NCBI RefSeq assembly: GCF_019134595.1
Contig: NZ_CP077770.1
Span: forward strand, 1,570,001 to 1,634,000
Length of the DNA stretch: 64,000 bases
Direction: 5' to 3'
From: Pseudoalteromonas shioyasakiensis
GTDB taxonomy: Bacteria > Pseudomonadota > Gammaproteobacteria > Enterobacterales > Alteromonadaceae
Position numbers and translations under genes: made by a program. Within the stretch, counting starts at the first letter, position 1. The number at the start of each line of letters is the position of its first letter. The notes under the pieces are model-generated. The model saw only the letters and a program-made list of their open reading frames with translations. It searched no databases and was not told the origin of the DNA. Below are positions 53,592-62,751 of the stretch, piece by piece.

Positions 53592-54533
53592 TTAACTCAT
53601 ATACAATGCTATTTGATGATACAAGCCAATTCCTAGTAATACATTGAAAGGAAAGGTAATGCCTAAAGAACATAACATGGCTAAGCCTATATCAGCATCA
53701 GGAATAGCTGCTTTTATAGCGGCTGGAGCTGCAATATAAGAGGCACTTGCAACTAGGCTTGCTAATATCACTACCGAGCCCAGCTCTAGTTGAAGGGCTG
53801 TACCCACACAGACGCCGATGGCTCCTAATAGGTTAGGTGTTATAAGTGCAAATAATGCTAAACGCCAATGATGCCATGGAATAGGGCGTAGTGTTTGTGC
53901 GGCCATTAAACCCATTTCGAGCAAGAATAACGCTAATACAACTTTAAAGCTGTTTGTTAACAGGCTAGTTACTTGGCTGCCTTGTTGTGTGCCGTACATC
54001 ATGCCAATAATCACACCACCTACAAGCAGGATCACGCTTTTGTTAGTGAGTGTTTCATGCCACAGCGCTTTTAGTGATAGGTTTTGCCCAGAACCATTTC
54101 CAAGACGACGGAATAGTAATAAACCAACGATGATGGCCGGTAATTCAAGCATTACTAAATAAAGCGTAACTTCAGCACCAACATTTAGAGAGTTCGATTC
54201 GGCATAAGCTAAAGCAACGGCAAATGTCCCCGCGCTTACTGAGCCGTAATGGGCGGCAATACTTGCGCTATTAGCAACAGAGAGTTTTAGCAATTTGTTT
54301 AAAACAGGGTACAGCATTAATGGTATTAAGCCCCCAAGCAGTAACACAGCGCCCATTTCGGGTAAGAGTTGCCAATGTAAATTGCCATGCAGCACCATAC
54401 CACCTTTTAAGCCAATGGTGAGCATTAGCAATAGGCTAAGGGTTTCATAGGTTGCTTGCGGAATTTTTAAGTCAGAGCGAAGTAATCCGGCTGTCAGTCC
54501 TAAAACAAAAAACATTACAACAATATCAGGCAC
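53592..54533 (-). CDS. SbtA-type sodium-dependent bicarbonate permease
   Basis: 313 residues, about ten membrane helices, smaller than cyanobacterial SbtA. The family pattern is seen in YETLSLLLMLTIGLKGGMVL, NSASIAAHYGSVSAGTFAVALAYAES and ILASLVASASYIAAPAAIKAAIPDADIGLAMLCSLGITFPFNVLLGI (second half of the repeat). It would import bicarbonate with Na+, useful for carboxylases and carbamoyl-phosphate synthesis. It is divergent from a LysR regulator of the CbbR/CmpR type. No SbtB-like PII gene is nearby. Confidence 0.85.
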   Translation of the reverse strand: MPDIVVMFFVLGLTAGLLRSDLKIPQATYETLSLLLMLTIGLKGGMVLHGNLHWQLLPEMGAVLLLGGLIPLMLYPVLNKLLKLSVANSASIAAHYGSVSAGTFAVALAYAESNSLNVGAEVTLYLVMLELPAIIVGLLLFRRLGNGSGQNLSLKALWHETLTNKSVILLVGGVIIGMMYGTQQGSQVTSLLTNSFKVVLALFLLEMGLMAAQTLRPIPWHHWRLALFALITPNLLGAIGVCVGTALQLELGSVVILASLVASASYIAAPAAIKAAIPDADIGLAMLCSLGITFPFNVLLGIGLYHQIALYMS

Positions 54534-54613
54534 TTTGTTCTCCTCTAGGTTAAAAGCGCTGCTATTCTAGATAAAAATTCACATAGTAAATAATTAAATA
54601 AGTGATAGCATCT

Positions 54614-54631
54614 TATAGATAATCATCTATA
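54614..54631. promoter_or_regulatory. Inverted repeat in the permease/LysR gap, likely LysR operator
   Basis: TATAGAT/ATCTATA with a four-base centre. It contains the T-N11-A form typical of LysR sites. It ends 12 bases before the ATG at 54643 and would suit autoregulation and control of the divergent permease. Confidence 0.5.
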
Positions 54632-54642
54632 GGTCGGGTTTT

Positions 54643-55593
54643 ATGGACTTAAGACATATTTCTTTTCGCTTACTAGAAGTGTTTATGTGTGTGGTAAAAA
54701 CGCGCTCTATCAGTGAAACAGCAAGGCAGTTACACTTAACGCAACCAACTGTATCGCAACAAATTAAACGCTTGCAAGAAACAGTTAATGAGCCATTAGT
54801 GATGGTTAACCAGCAGCGCATTCATGTTACTGAAGCAGGCTTTGCGTTGTTTCAAACTTGTCAGCAGGTGTTTGGTCATTTTGATGATTATCAAGATTAC
54901 TTAGCTGAGCTTAGAGGCGGTGAGCGTGGACGCTGTAAAATAGCCATGGTTAACACCGCACAATATATTTTGCCTAAGTTACTCGGCCCGTATAGTAATT
55001 TACATCCGCACGTTGAATTGCCACTCGAGATAGGCAATCGTGCTGAGGTGCTTGCCCGATTTGAAAGAGGCGAAGACGATATTTATGTATTTAGTCACCC
55101 CCCTTCGTTAGAACACGCAAAAGCGGGGCGGTTTTTACAAAATCCTTTGGTATTTATTGCGGCAAATAACCATAAGCTTGCGAGTAAAAGTCATGTAACT
55201 TTACATGACTTAGTGAGTGAACGTTTTTTACTTCGCGAGCCAGGTTCAGCTACGCGAATGCTGTTTGAGAGTGAACTACAAAGCCGAGGTTTTGTCCTAA
55301 GCAACACAGTACAAATGGCGAGTAACGAGGCTATTCGTGTTGCTGTTGGCTCAGGAATGGGGCTGGGTGTTGTTTCGCGCCATGTATTGCCACCTCACGA
55401 TACGAGTTTTTGCATGCTAGATGTTGAAGATGTGAATTTGGCCAGCCATTGGTATTTTGTGGTGCGCACCGATCGCCATTTATCACATGCAGCGCGCAAC
55501 TTTTTAAAATTTGCCCAACTGAACTTAGAGCAATGCTTAGATAAACAGTGGGTGACCAATGAGCTAAGCCAGCTAAATGAGAGCTTAAATTAA
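54643..55593 (+). CDS. LysR regulator, CbbR/CmpR-like
   Basis: 316 residues. The LysR winged helix is at residues 1-65 (ISFRLLEVFMCVVKTRSISETARQLHLTQPTVSQQIKRLQETVNEPLV). The effector domain follows with LLREPGSATRMLFESELQSRGF and ASNEAIRVAVGSGMGLGVVSRHVL, phrases shared with CbbR and CmpR, the regulators of carbon-fixation and inorganic-carbon uptake genes. Its divergent placement from an SbtA-type permease supports a bicarbonate-supply role. Residues before the effector domain (QQRIHVTEAGFALF) are normal. Confidence 0.9.
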   Translation: MDLRHISFRLLEVFMCVVKTRSISETARQLHLTQPTVSQQIKRLQETVNEPLVMVNQQRIHVTEAGFALFQTCQQVFGHFDDYQDYLAELRGGERGRCKIAMVNTAQYILPKLLGPYSNLHPHVELPLEIGNRAEVLARFERGEDDIYVFSHPPSLEHAKAGRFLQNPLVFIAANNHKLASKSHVTLHDLVSERFLLREPGSATRMLFESELQSRGFVLSNTVQMASNEAIRVAVGSGMGLGVVSRHVLPPHDTSFCMLDVEDVNLASHWYFVVRTDRHLSHAARNFLKFAQLNLEQCLDKQWVTNELSQLNESLN

Positions 55594-55610
55594 ACTAACA
55601 AGTTGTTGCG

Positions 55611-56753
55611 TTAAAATGCCATGGTCACAACCTGATTACGGCCATTTAACTTCGCTTTGTATAAGCCTTTGTCGGCCTCAGCCAGTAACTCGTTAACATT
55701 ATTTGTGCCTGATTTATGGGTGATAATACCGATACTGATAGACAGGTTTATTTCATGGTCATTGTGCACAAAGCTATCATTATGAATGGCTAAACGAATT
55801 CGCTCTGATAAGATTTCTCCTTGAGCTTGGCTTGTGTTGGGTAGTATCACTGCAAACTCTTCACCGCCAATCCTAGCCACTAAATCGTGCTCACGTAGCT
55901 GGCTTTTAATCTTTTTAGCAACCCACTTTAGTGCTTCATCACCCGTTTCGTGACCATGCTGATCATTAACTCTCTTGAAGAAATCGATATCTATCATCAA
56001 AGCGCAAAGTTTTGTTAGATTGTTATTTGCTTGTTCTAAATAATTGTTACTAACACTAATAAACGCTCGACGATTCAATAAACCGGTTAGCGAATCACGG
56101 TTTGCAAGGTCACTCAGTACCTGCTCATGCTCTAAGAACATCATTAATGGCCAGATCATGGCGGTTAGTGTGGTAATAACAATATGGCTGATGAGAATAA
56201 CAGCTAATACTTGTTTCAAGTCTGTTTGCAATAAACCTAGGTAATCACTAAGCAGTAGTGAAAACTGGATCACCATAATCAAAGCGTGAATGACGAAGCA
56301 CAACTTGAGTAATACTAAATGCATGATGCGGTTAACATGCAACTTCCTTAGCGCGAAAGCTGCATAGCTAAAACAAGCTGCAATTATGGCTGTTGTGATT
56401 AACTGGCTAAATGGTGAATCAAAAACAAGAAGTAATATTACAGCAGCTAAAACTAAGACATATGCACATATATTTTGACACATTTTGTCTGATTGGCTGT
56501 AAGCATGAATACCTAGTATGGCTGCTAAGGGAGCTGAAATTATAAGTAAATCAGCTAGATAATGTGTAATTAGAGGAAAGTCGATAAAAATACGCAGAGA
56601 AGCTGCTATTTGTGCGCATACAAATATGAGACACGAGCTACCCCAATATAAATAACTTGATTGTTGTCTTAAAAAATACAAAGACAATAAGAACGCCCCA
56701 ATAATCACATTCAATAAAATTGAAATGCTGATTATGGTGGGTAAATGCATCAT
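55611..56753 (-). CDS. Membrane diguanylate cyclase (GGDEF)
   Basis: 380 residues. About six or seven membrane helices fill residues 1-205. The GGDEF domain follows from about 215, with DSLTGLLNRRAFISV, IDIDFFKRVNDQHGHETGDEALKWVA and the active loop RIGGEEFAVILPN (GGEEF, active form). An inhibitory I-site RxxD (REHD) lies five residues before GGEEF. It should make cyclic di-GMP and be subject to product inhibition. The membrane part resembles no named sensor that I recognise. Confidence 0.93.
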   Translation of the reverse strand: MMHLPTIISISILLNVIIGAFLLSLYFLRQQSSYLYWGSSCLIFVCAQIAASLRIFIDFPLITHYLADLLIISAPLAAILGIHAYSQSDKMCQNICAYVLVLAAVILLLVFDSPFSQLITTAIIAACFSYAAFALRKLHVNRIMHLVLLKLCFVIHALIMVIQFSLLLSDYLGLLQTDLKQVLAVILISHIVITTLTAMIWPLMMFLEHEQVLSDLANRDSLTGLLNRRAFISVSNNYLEQANNNLTKLCALMIDIDFFKRVNDQHGHETGDEALKWVAKKIKSQLREHDLVARIGGEEFAVILPNTSQAQGEILSERIRLAIHNDSFVHNDHEINLSISIGIITHKSGTNNVNELLAEADKGLYKAKLNGRNQVVTMAF

Positions 56754-56834
56754 GACTTTCCCTGAAGAATCACTCGACTAAAATCTGTTTAATTATTATG
56801 TATTAGTTAGGTATTAGCAACCCATACAATGTAA

Positions 56835-57728
56835 CTATAATTTTAAACTCTCTAATGCTGGTTTTAATGTTGGGTAATGGAAGCGGTAATTATGGCTAAG
56901 TAGTTTATTAGGGAGTACAAATTGACCATGAAGCAGAAGATCAGACATCTCTCCCATCATCAGCTTTAATACCCAGCTAGGCATACGCAACATGGCAGGA
57001 CGTGAAATCACACTCGCTAATGTTTGACTAAATTCATTATTATCAACAGGGTTTGGCGCAGTGGCGTTGATTGGACCGTGAATCTCTTGATGTGAAAGCA
57101 CAAATAGGATTAGTTGGATCATGTCGTCAATGTGGATCCACGACATTCCTTGTTTACCATGGCCTAATGGACCACCTAAGCCAAATTTAAATGCTGGCAG
57201 CATTTTACCTAAAGCACCACCTTGTTTTGCCAATACAATACCTGTTCGAAGCAAGCATACTCGGGTTTTGTCAGAGTGTGCTTTTGTTGCTGCATGCTCC
57301 CAGTCACGGCAAAGAACATGGCTAAATTCAGGATAAATATCATTAAAGCTTTCATCAATTGGCTGGTTTTCTTGGCGGCCATAAAAGCCAATTGCACTGC
57401 CAGAAATGAATGTATGAGGGGGGGATTCACAACGATCAATGGCTTTAGTGATCTGTAAAGTAAGGTTAATTCGGCTATTCAGTAAAGTACGTTTTTGCGA
57501 CTCGCTCCAGCGTTTATTGACTATTGGTTCACCTGCTAAATTAATAACAGCGTCAATCTCTTCAAAATTAACTTCATCGAGTGATTTAACTGTGTGTACT
57601 TGATGAGTCAGTATGACCGCGGCTTGAATAGGGTTGCGTGTTAGCACAGTAACCTTGTGGTGATTCAATAAAAAAGGGCACAAATGTCTACCAATGAGGC
57701 CTGTTCCACCAGTTAATAAAATATGCAT
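56835..57728 (-). CDS. TIGR01777-family epimerase (YfcH/SulA-like NAD-binding protein)
   Basis: 297 residues. The N-terminal Rossmann site is MHILLTGGTGLIGRHLCPFL. Family features are VINLAGEPIVNKRWSESQKRTLLNSRINLT, FISGSAIGFYG, LRTGIVLAKQGGALGKMLPAFKFGLGGPLG and SWIHIDDMIQLI. YfcH-like proteins are extended SDR-type enzymes with an unknown substrate. It is on the same strand as the two GGDEF genes but shares no obvious role. Confidence 0.9.
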   Translation of the reverse strand: MHILLTGGTGLIGRHLCPFLLNHHKVTVLTRNPIQAAVILTHQVHTVKSLDEVNFEEIDAVINLAGEPIVNKRWSESQKRTLLNSRINLTLQITKAIDRCESPPHTFISGSAIGFYGRQENQPIDESFNDIYPEFSHVLCRDWEHAATKAHSDKTRVCLLRTGIVLAKQGGALGKMLPAFKFGLGGPLGHGKQGMSWIHIDDMIQLILFVLSHQEIHGPINATAPNPVDNNEFSQTLASVISRPAMLRMPSWVLKLMMGEMSDLLLHGQFVLPNKLLSHNYRFHYPTLKPALESLKL

Positions 57729-57826
57729 AGTGCTACCTTAATTTATATGTTGTGTATTTTTTATACATAGCGATGAGTGTTTTTGCAAATTTATACGTAT
57801 AAAGCAGTAATTTAGATTAGTCATTC

Positions 57827-59116
57827 TTAATGACTATTTTGGTAGATGTGAAAGCCATTTTTTGACTCATGTTTTGCTTTGTACATTGCTTGATCAGCAA
57901 GTTTGATTAGATGTTGATGATCTAGGCTGTGATCTGGAGCAAGGGCTACCCCAATACTTAATGAAATATCTAATGTGAGTTGTTCGAGTACAAATGGATT
58001 ATCAAAACATGCCAATAAATGCGCTATCATCGCATTCACGTATCTGTATTTAGCGATATTATGTGTAATTATGACGAATTCATCTCCCCCATAACGATAC
58101 ACATCATCATCGGCTCTAACTGATGACGTAATCCGTTTTGCGGTTTCAATAAGAACTTGGTCACCAATTAAATGGCCGTATTCAACATTGAGTTGCTTAA
58201 ATTTATTTATATCTATAAATATAACAGCCAGTTTATTGTCTTCAGAGCAAGTAGTAATGGCTTGTTTTAATGCAGGTTTTAACTCTGTACGATTCAAAAC
58301 ACCTGTTAGATGATCATGACAGGCTTGAAAATTTAACTTACTCGTTCGCTTATAAATGATGTCACTCATGCGTGCAAAGCGTTTTAACACATAGCCAATT
58401 TCATCATGGCTATTAATCGTCAACGTTTTTGGTTTTTCGCCTTTTTCTAGTTGTTTAGTGTTTTCAATTAGCAACTTGAGAGGTTTAAAAAGCTTTGAGT
58501 TTATATAAAAAGCGCAAAAGAATAACAAGATGACCATTAATGGTATTTGCAAAGTTACGAAGCGAGTTATAAATAGTTTGTTTTTTTGGTAGTCAGCATT
58601 TTGTTGTTCTAACTTGGCAAGCTCAGTATTTTGAAACAGTAAAATATGCTCGCGGATTTGGTCCATATACTGTTTACCCTCATTAGTTAACACAATCGCT
58701 TTAGCTTCTTCGAGGGCATATGGCGTGCCTTGCATTACAAGTGTGACAGTTAACGCTAACTCTGCTAATTTTTTGTCGACCAGCTCATCAATTTCAGTAA
58801 GAGTGTTTTGTTGTTCGGGGTTACTTAGCGTTAGCTTATTGATAGTCAAAAAATGTTGTTTAACTTGTTCAAGTGCTACGTAGTAGGGTTCTAAATAGTT
58901 GAGGTCTTGAGTTAATAAATAACCACGTTGCCCAGTTTCTGCGTTCGTTATTTGATTGTAGAGTTTTTCAGATTCATCGAGCACATCATGAGTATGGATC
59001 ACCGCCTCAAGCTTAGCCTGACCTTGCTTATCTAATACATAGATAATGAAGGTATTGGCAACTACCACTAAAAAAATAGTGGAAAGTAGAAGGATAAATT
59101 TAGCTCTCAGCGACAT
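57827..59116 (-). CDS. CHASE3-HAMP-GGDEF diguanylate cyclase
   Basis: 429 residues. The N-terminal membrane helix is FILLLSTIFLVVVANTFIIYVL. A CHASE3-type extracellular sensor fits residues about 38-180 (VLDESEKLYNQITNAETGQRGYLLTQDLNYLEPY), followed by a second helix (about 185-205) and HAMP (LKLLIENTKQLEKGEKPKTL). The GGDEF domain has LTGVLNRTELKPALK, IDINKFKQLNVEYGHLIGDQVLI and YRYGGDEFVIITHN. An I-site RADD lies five residues before GGDEF. It is an active, feedback-inhibited cyclase reporting an extracytoplasmic signal. Confidence 0.93.
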   Translation of the reverse strand: MSLRAKFILLLSTIFLVVVANTFIIYVLDKQGQAKLEAVIHTHDVLDESEKLYNQITNAETGQRGYLLTQDLNYLEPYYVALEQVKQHFLTINKLTLSNPEQQNTLTEIDELVDKKLAELALTVTLVMQGTPYALEEAKAIVLTNEGKQYMDQIREHILLFQNTELAKLEQQNADYQKNKLFITRFVTLQIPLMVILLFFCAFYINSKLFKPLKLLIENTKQLEKGEKPKTLTINSHDEIGYVLKRFARMSDIIYKRTSKLNFQACHDHLTGVLNRTELKPALKQAITTCSEDNKLAVIFIDINKFKQLNVEYGHLIGDQVLIETAKRITSSVRADDDVYRYGGDEFVIITHNIAKYRYVNAMIAHLLACFDNPFVLEQLTLDISLSIGVALAPDHSLDHQHLIKLADQAMYKAKHESKNGFHIYQNSH

Positions 59117-59332
59117 TGAAATAGAGATAGCCTATAATCATTAACTTGTAGGATTAAAGTATTGACCAATCATCGAACTTTGCCAATATATCAACAAGAA
59201 ACGGCTGTTTTAATGATATCTCATGATGTTTTTAATGGAATTTGCTTCTTTAGGCTGTTTTAAGTGTGCGCTCAGTAATTTATTGATATGCTAACTTGAA
59301 CTAGAAGCAGTTTTAAGTGACAAGGAGTGACT

Positions 59333-61351
59333 GTGAACTTTCTGCGCCAATTCCACGATATTGTATCTAATCAAGAAATTGATTTTTCAGATAAAGTAAT
59401 CAAGTTACTAGAATTTGGTTTAGATGTATTTAATCTCGATTTCGCGATTGTGAGCCGCGTTGATGACAAGCTCTATACGGTCATTCATGTGGTGGCGCCT
59501 GATGATGCAATCCCTGTTGGTACGCAATTCGATGTGGAAGGAACCTATTGTGCTCACACCCTTAAAGCTAATAAGGCGCTTTCATTTCATCATGCCTCAA
59601 ATAGTCGGATTGCACAGCACCCTTGTTATGTAAATTTTCAACTCGAGTCTTACATTGGCGCGCCTATTTTTGTTGGCAAAAAGGTTTTCGGCACAGTTAA
59701 CTTCTCAGCGCCGAATGTATCAAAACCTTTTAGTGAAGAGTCTCACGATTATGTAGAGTTATTTGCTCAGTGGTTAGGCAACGAAATAGCACGCAATGCT
59801 TCTTCAGAACGGTTAATAAAAAAGAACTACATGCTGGCGCAAGTTGAAGAAGTTGCTCGAATAGGTTCTTGGGAGTTCGACTTGCTAGAAAATAAGCTGT
59901 ACTGGAGCAAGCAAACTAAAGCAATCCATGAAGTGCCCGTCGATTATTCTCCAAACATTGAAACCGCCATTGAGTTTTATAAAGAAGGTGAAAGTCGAGG
60001 TGCAATACAACAAGTTGTTCAAGAAGCAATTGAGCAAGGCAAGAATTGGAATATAGAAGTAGAGCTAGTTACAGCAAAGGGCAATAGTATTTGGGTATCT
60101 ACTTATGGTGAAGCCGAGTGTGAAAACGGGCAATGCGTTCGTTTAATAGGTACTTTTCAAGATGTAACTAAAGAGGTGTTACTTCGTGAAGAGCTTAAAA
60201 AGCAAAAAGCGGATGCTGAGCGTACACTTGAAGACCGAAGTATCTTGCTGGCTAAGATTAGCCATGAACTACGCACACCATTAAATGGCATTACAGGCAT
60301 GCTAACGACTTTACTTTATGAAAAGTCAGAGCAAAAGCGAGAAGAAAAACTCAAAGTTGCCCTTCGCAGTGCTGATATCTTATTAAATATAATAAATGAA
60401 GTGCTCGATTTTTCTAAAATAAATCATGGTGAACTGAAATTAGAGCCTAGTCACTTTTTACTAAAAACAGTTTTTGTTGACTTAGCGTCGTTATATTTAC
60501 CTTTATATCAAGAAAAGAATCTTAATTTTGACGTCGATATTGATATAAGTGAAGAGTGTTGGACTTACTGTGATAACACCCGACTCACTCAAATTGCGTC
60601 TAACTTACTGAGTAATGCTTTAAAGTTTACCGAGCAAGGCACTATTAAGTTATACGTATCTGCGAGGGTTCAAAATGACGATGTCATACTGAATTTAAAG
60701 GTTTCTGATACGGGCATAGGCATGACAGAAACCTTCATGAAGTCATTGTTTTCACCATTTACCCAAGAGCAAACTAAAGACCGAAAAAAGGGGGGAACTG
60801 GGCTTGGCCTTGCAATAGTGAAAGAGCTTATTGACTACATGGGTGGAACAATAAAGGTTAGTAGCGAATTCCAAAAAGGCAGTTGTTTTGATATTCAACT
60901 ACCTCTGAAGCTAGGGCAGCCACAATCACATGATACGCTACATGCCTCTGATATCGACTTTTCAACATTGCCTTTATCGATACTGGTTGTTGATGATAAC
61001 CAAATTAACCGCTTTGTGTTAAAAGCACACCTAGAAAAGTTAGGCTTAACGGCCGATTATGCCTGCGATGGTATTGATGCGATAAATAAGTGCAAGCAAA
61101 ACAAATACAATCTGATTTTTATGGATTGCGTAATGCCAGAAATGGATGGCATTGAAGCAACACGTATTTTAAGAGATGAGCAAATTTGCCCAACTGATAC
61201 AACTTATATTATTGCTTTAACAGCAAATACTTCTGCAGATGATAAAGCAGCTTGCAAACAAGCTGGAATGGATTTATTTGTTTCAAAGCCTGTAAAAAAT
61301 ACGGCTATTGAGCAAGCAATTGTGTCAGCTAAAGAACATTTTTTAATGTAA
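59333..61351 (+). CDS. Soluble hybrid histidine kinase (GAF-PAS-HisKA-HATPase-REC)
   Basis: The frame opens at GTG 59327, but AAGGAG overlaps that codon. GTG 59333 is five bases past it and is the likelier start, giving 672 residues. There are no membrane helices. The order is a GAF domain (about 20-160), a PAS domain (about 175-285, with VEEVARIGSWEFDLLENKLYWS), HisKA with the phospho-His in KISHELRTPLNGITGML (about 303), an HATPase with NLLSNALKF, SDTGIGMTE and GGTGLGLAIVKELID, and a C-terminal receiver (ILVVDDNQINRFVLKAHL, LIFMDCVMPEMDGIEAT, VSKPVK). No output domain is fused. It is followed by a solute-binding protein gene. Confidence 0.95.
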   Translation: MNFLRQFHDIVSNQEIDFSDKVIKLLEFGLDVFNLDFAIVSRVDDKLYTVIHVVAPDDAIPVGTQFDVEGTYCAHTLKANKALSFHHASNSRIAQHPCYVNFQLESYIGAPIFVGKKVFGTVNFSAPNVSKPFSEESHDYVELFAQWLGNEIARNASSERLIKKNYMLAQVEEVARIGSWEFDLLENKLYWSKQTKAIHEVPVDYSPNIETAIEFYKEGESRGAIQQVVQEAIEQGKNWNIEVELVTAKGNSIWVSTYGEAECENGQCVRLIGTFQDVTKEVLLREELKKQKADAERTLEDRSILLAKISHELRTPLNGITGMLTTLLYEKSEQKREEKLKVALRSADILLNIINEVLDFSKINHGELKLEPSHFLLKTVFVDLASLYLPLYQEKNLNFDVDIDISEECWTYCDNTRLTQIASNLLSNALKFTEQGTIKLYVSARVQNDDVILNLKVSDTGIGMTETFMKSLFSPFTQEQTKDRKKGGTGLGLAIVKELIDYMGGTIKVSSEFQKGSCFDIQLPLKLGQPQSHDTLHASDIDFSTLPLSILVVDDNQINRFVLKAHLEKLGLTADYACDGIDAINKCKQNKYNLIFMDCVMPEMDGIEATRILRDEQICPTDTTYIIALTANTSADDKAACKQAGMDLFVSKPVKNTAIEQAIVSAKEHFLM

Positions 61352-61473
61352 GAAATAGTAGTTTGTGAATACTCGGCTTAGAAAAATCATTGCTGGCTAA
61401 ATGAGTAGTTATTTTAGGCAATTTTCAAATTTAACCTATACTTTTAACGGGTTTAATATGTTGGAAATACTAA

Positions 61474-62742
61474 ATGGGCTACTCAGATAACCGCCGAGAC
61501 TTTTTAAAAACATTAGGTGTTGGTGCTGTGGCTTCAACACTTGCCTTTAAAGCTCCCTATGTATTCGCTAAGAATACTCCCACAATTAGGGTAATGGGCA
61601 CACATGTTACTTTGCAAGAAGAACTCAGGCAAAAAGCCATGCTTGAGCTGGGTATTAATATTGAATTTACCCCGATGGGCAGTGCTGCGGTGTTGCAAAA
61701 AGCTGCGGCAGATCCTAGTAGCTTTGACTTATATGAGCAATGGTCAGATTCAATTAATATTCTTTGGCAAGCAGGTGCCATTCAACCTATCGAAACAGAG
61801 CGCCTTACCTATTGGGATGAAATCAATCCACTCTCTAAAACAGGTAAAATTGTGCCTGATGCCAAGTTAGGCGCTGGTGACTCACCCAACAAACTTCTTT
61901 ACGTGCAAGCAGATGGAACGCTTGCGACTACACCAAGCGATGCAATTAGTTTCTTGCCTTACGTGCATAATGTTGACTCGTTTGGCTACAACACACAATT
62001 TATAGAGCAGGGCACTCCTTACGAAACTGAGTCTTGGTCTTGGTTACTCGATGAAAAGAATAAAGGTAAGGTTGCGCTTGTTAATGCGCCAACAATCGGT
62101 ATTTTTGATGCTGCTCTGGCTGCCGAAGCGCAGGGGCTGATGAAGTTTAGAGATATGGGCAATATGAGTATTAGCGAAATTGACCAGCTATTTGCAATTT
62201 TACTGCAAAAGAAAAGGCAAGGTCATTTTGCTGGCTTTTGGACTTCGGTACCGCAGTCGGTCGACTTTATGAAAATGAAACGCGTCACTATTCAAAGTAT
62301 GTTTTCGCCCGGTGTTAGTGCCTGCAAAGGGCAAGGTATCCCGGTTGTTTATGCTTCACCCAAAGAAGGTTATCGTGCTTGGCACGGGGTTATGTGCTTA
62401 TCAGCTAATACACAGGGACATGTTAAAGATGCAGCCTATGAATACATGAATTGGTGGCTTTCTGGCTATCCAGGCGCATTTATCGCAAGACAAGGTTATT
62501 ACATTTCTAATCCTGAGCGGAGTCAGCCTCTTATGTCAAAAGCAGAATGGCAATATTGGTATGAAGGGCAAGAAGCACCCATAGATTTACGCGGAACAGA
62601 CGGAAAAATATCTGTTCAAGCGGGTCAAGCTCGCGATGGAGGAAGCTATATCAAGCGATTTTCGAATATAGCTGTGTGGAATACGGTTATGCCGAATTAT
62701 GATTATAGTTTAGATAAATGGTATGAGTTGTTGAACTCATAA
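61474..62742 (+). CDS. Tat-exported extracellular solute-binding protein
   Basis: 422 residues. The N-terminus has a twin-arginine signal, NRRDFLKTLGVGAVASTLAF (Arg 7 and Arg 8). The mature part follows the PotD/YdcS-type fold: TIRVMGTHVTLQEELRQKA, FDLYEQWSDSINILWQAGAIQPIE, SFGYNTQFI, NKGKVALVNAPTIGIFDAALA and EYMNWWLSGYPGAFIARQGYYISNPE. No ABC permease or ATPase gene is adjacent. Instead a membrane kinase gene begins ten bases after the stop, so this protein probably presents a small ligand to that kinase. The ligand is unknown; polyamine or carboxylate binding is only suggested by the family. Confidence 0.88.
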   Translation: MGYSDNRRDFLKTLGVGAVASTLAFKAPYVFAKNTPTIRVMGTHVTLQEELRQKAMLELGINIEFTPMGSAAVLQKAAADPSSFDLYEQWSDSINILWQAGAIQPIETERLTYWDEINPLSKTGKIVPDAKLGAGDSPNKLLYVQADGTLATTPSDAISFLPYVHNVDSFGYNTQFIEQGTPYETESWSWLLDEKNKGKVALVNAPTIGIFDAALAAEAQGLMKFRDMGNMSISEIDQLFAILLQKKRQGHFAGFWTSVPQSVDFMKMKRVTIQSMFSPGVSACKGQGIPVVYASPKEGYRAWHGVMCLSANTQGHVKDAAYEYMNWWLSGYPGAFIARQGYYISNPERSQPLMSKAEWQYWYEGQEAPIDLRGTDGKISVQAGQARDGGSYIKRFSNIAVWNTVMPNYDYSLDKWYELLNS

Positions 62743-62751
62743 GGAGTTACA

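Noticed and set aside
53509..53673. Upstream extension of the CI-like protein
   Set aside because: It overlaps the permease coding region by more than 80 bases, and AGGA marks the start at 53508.
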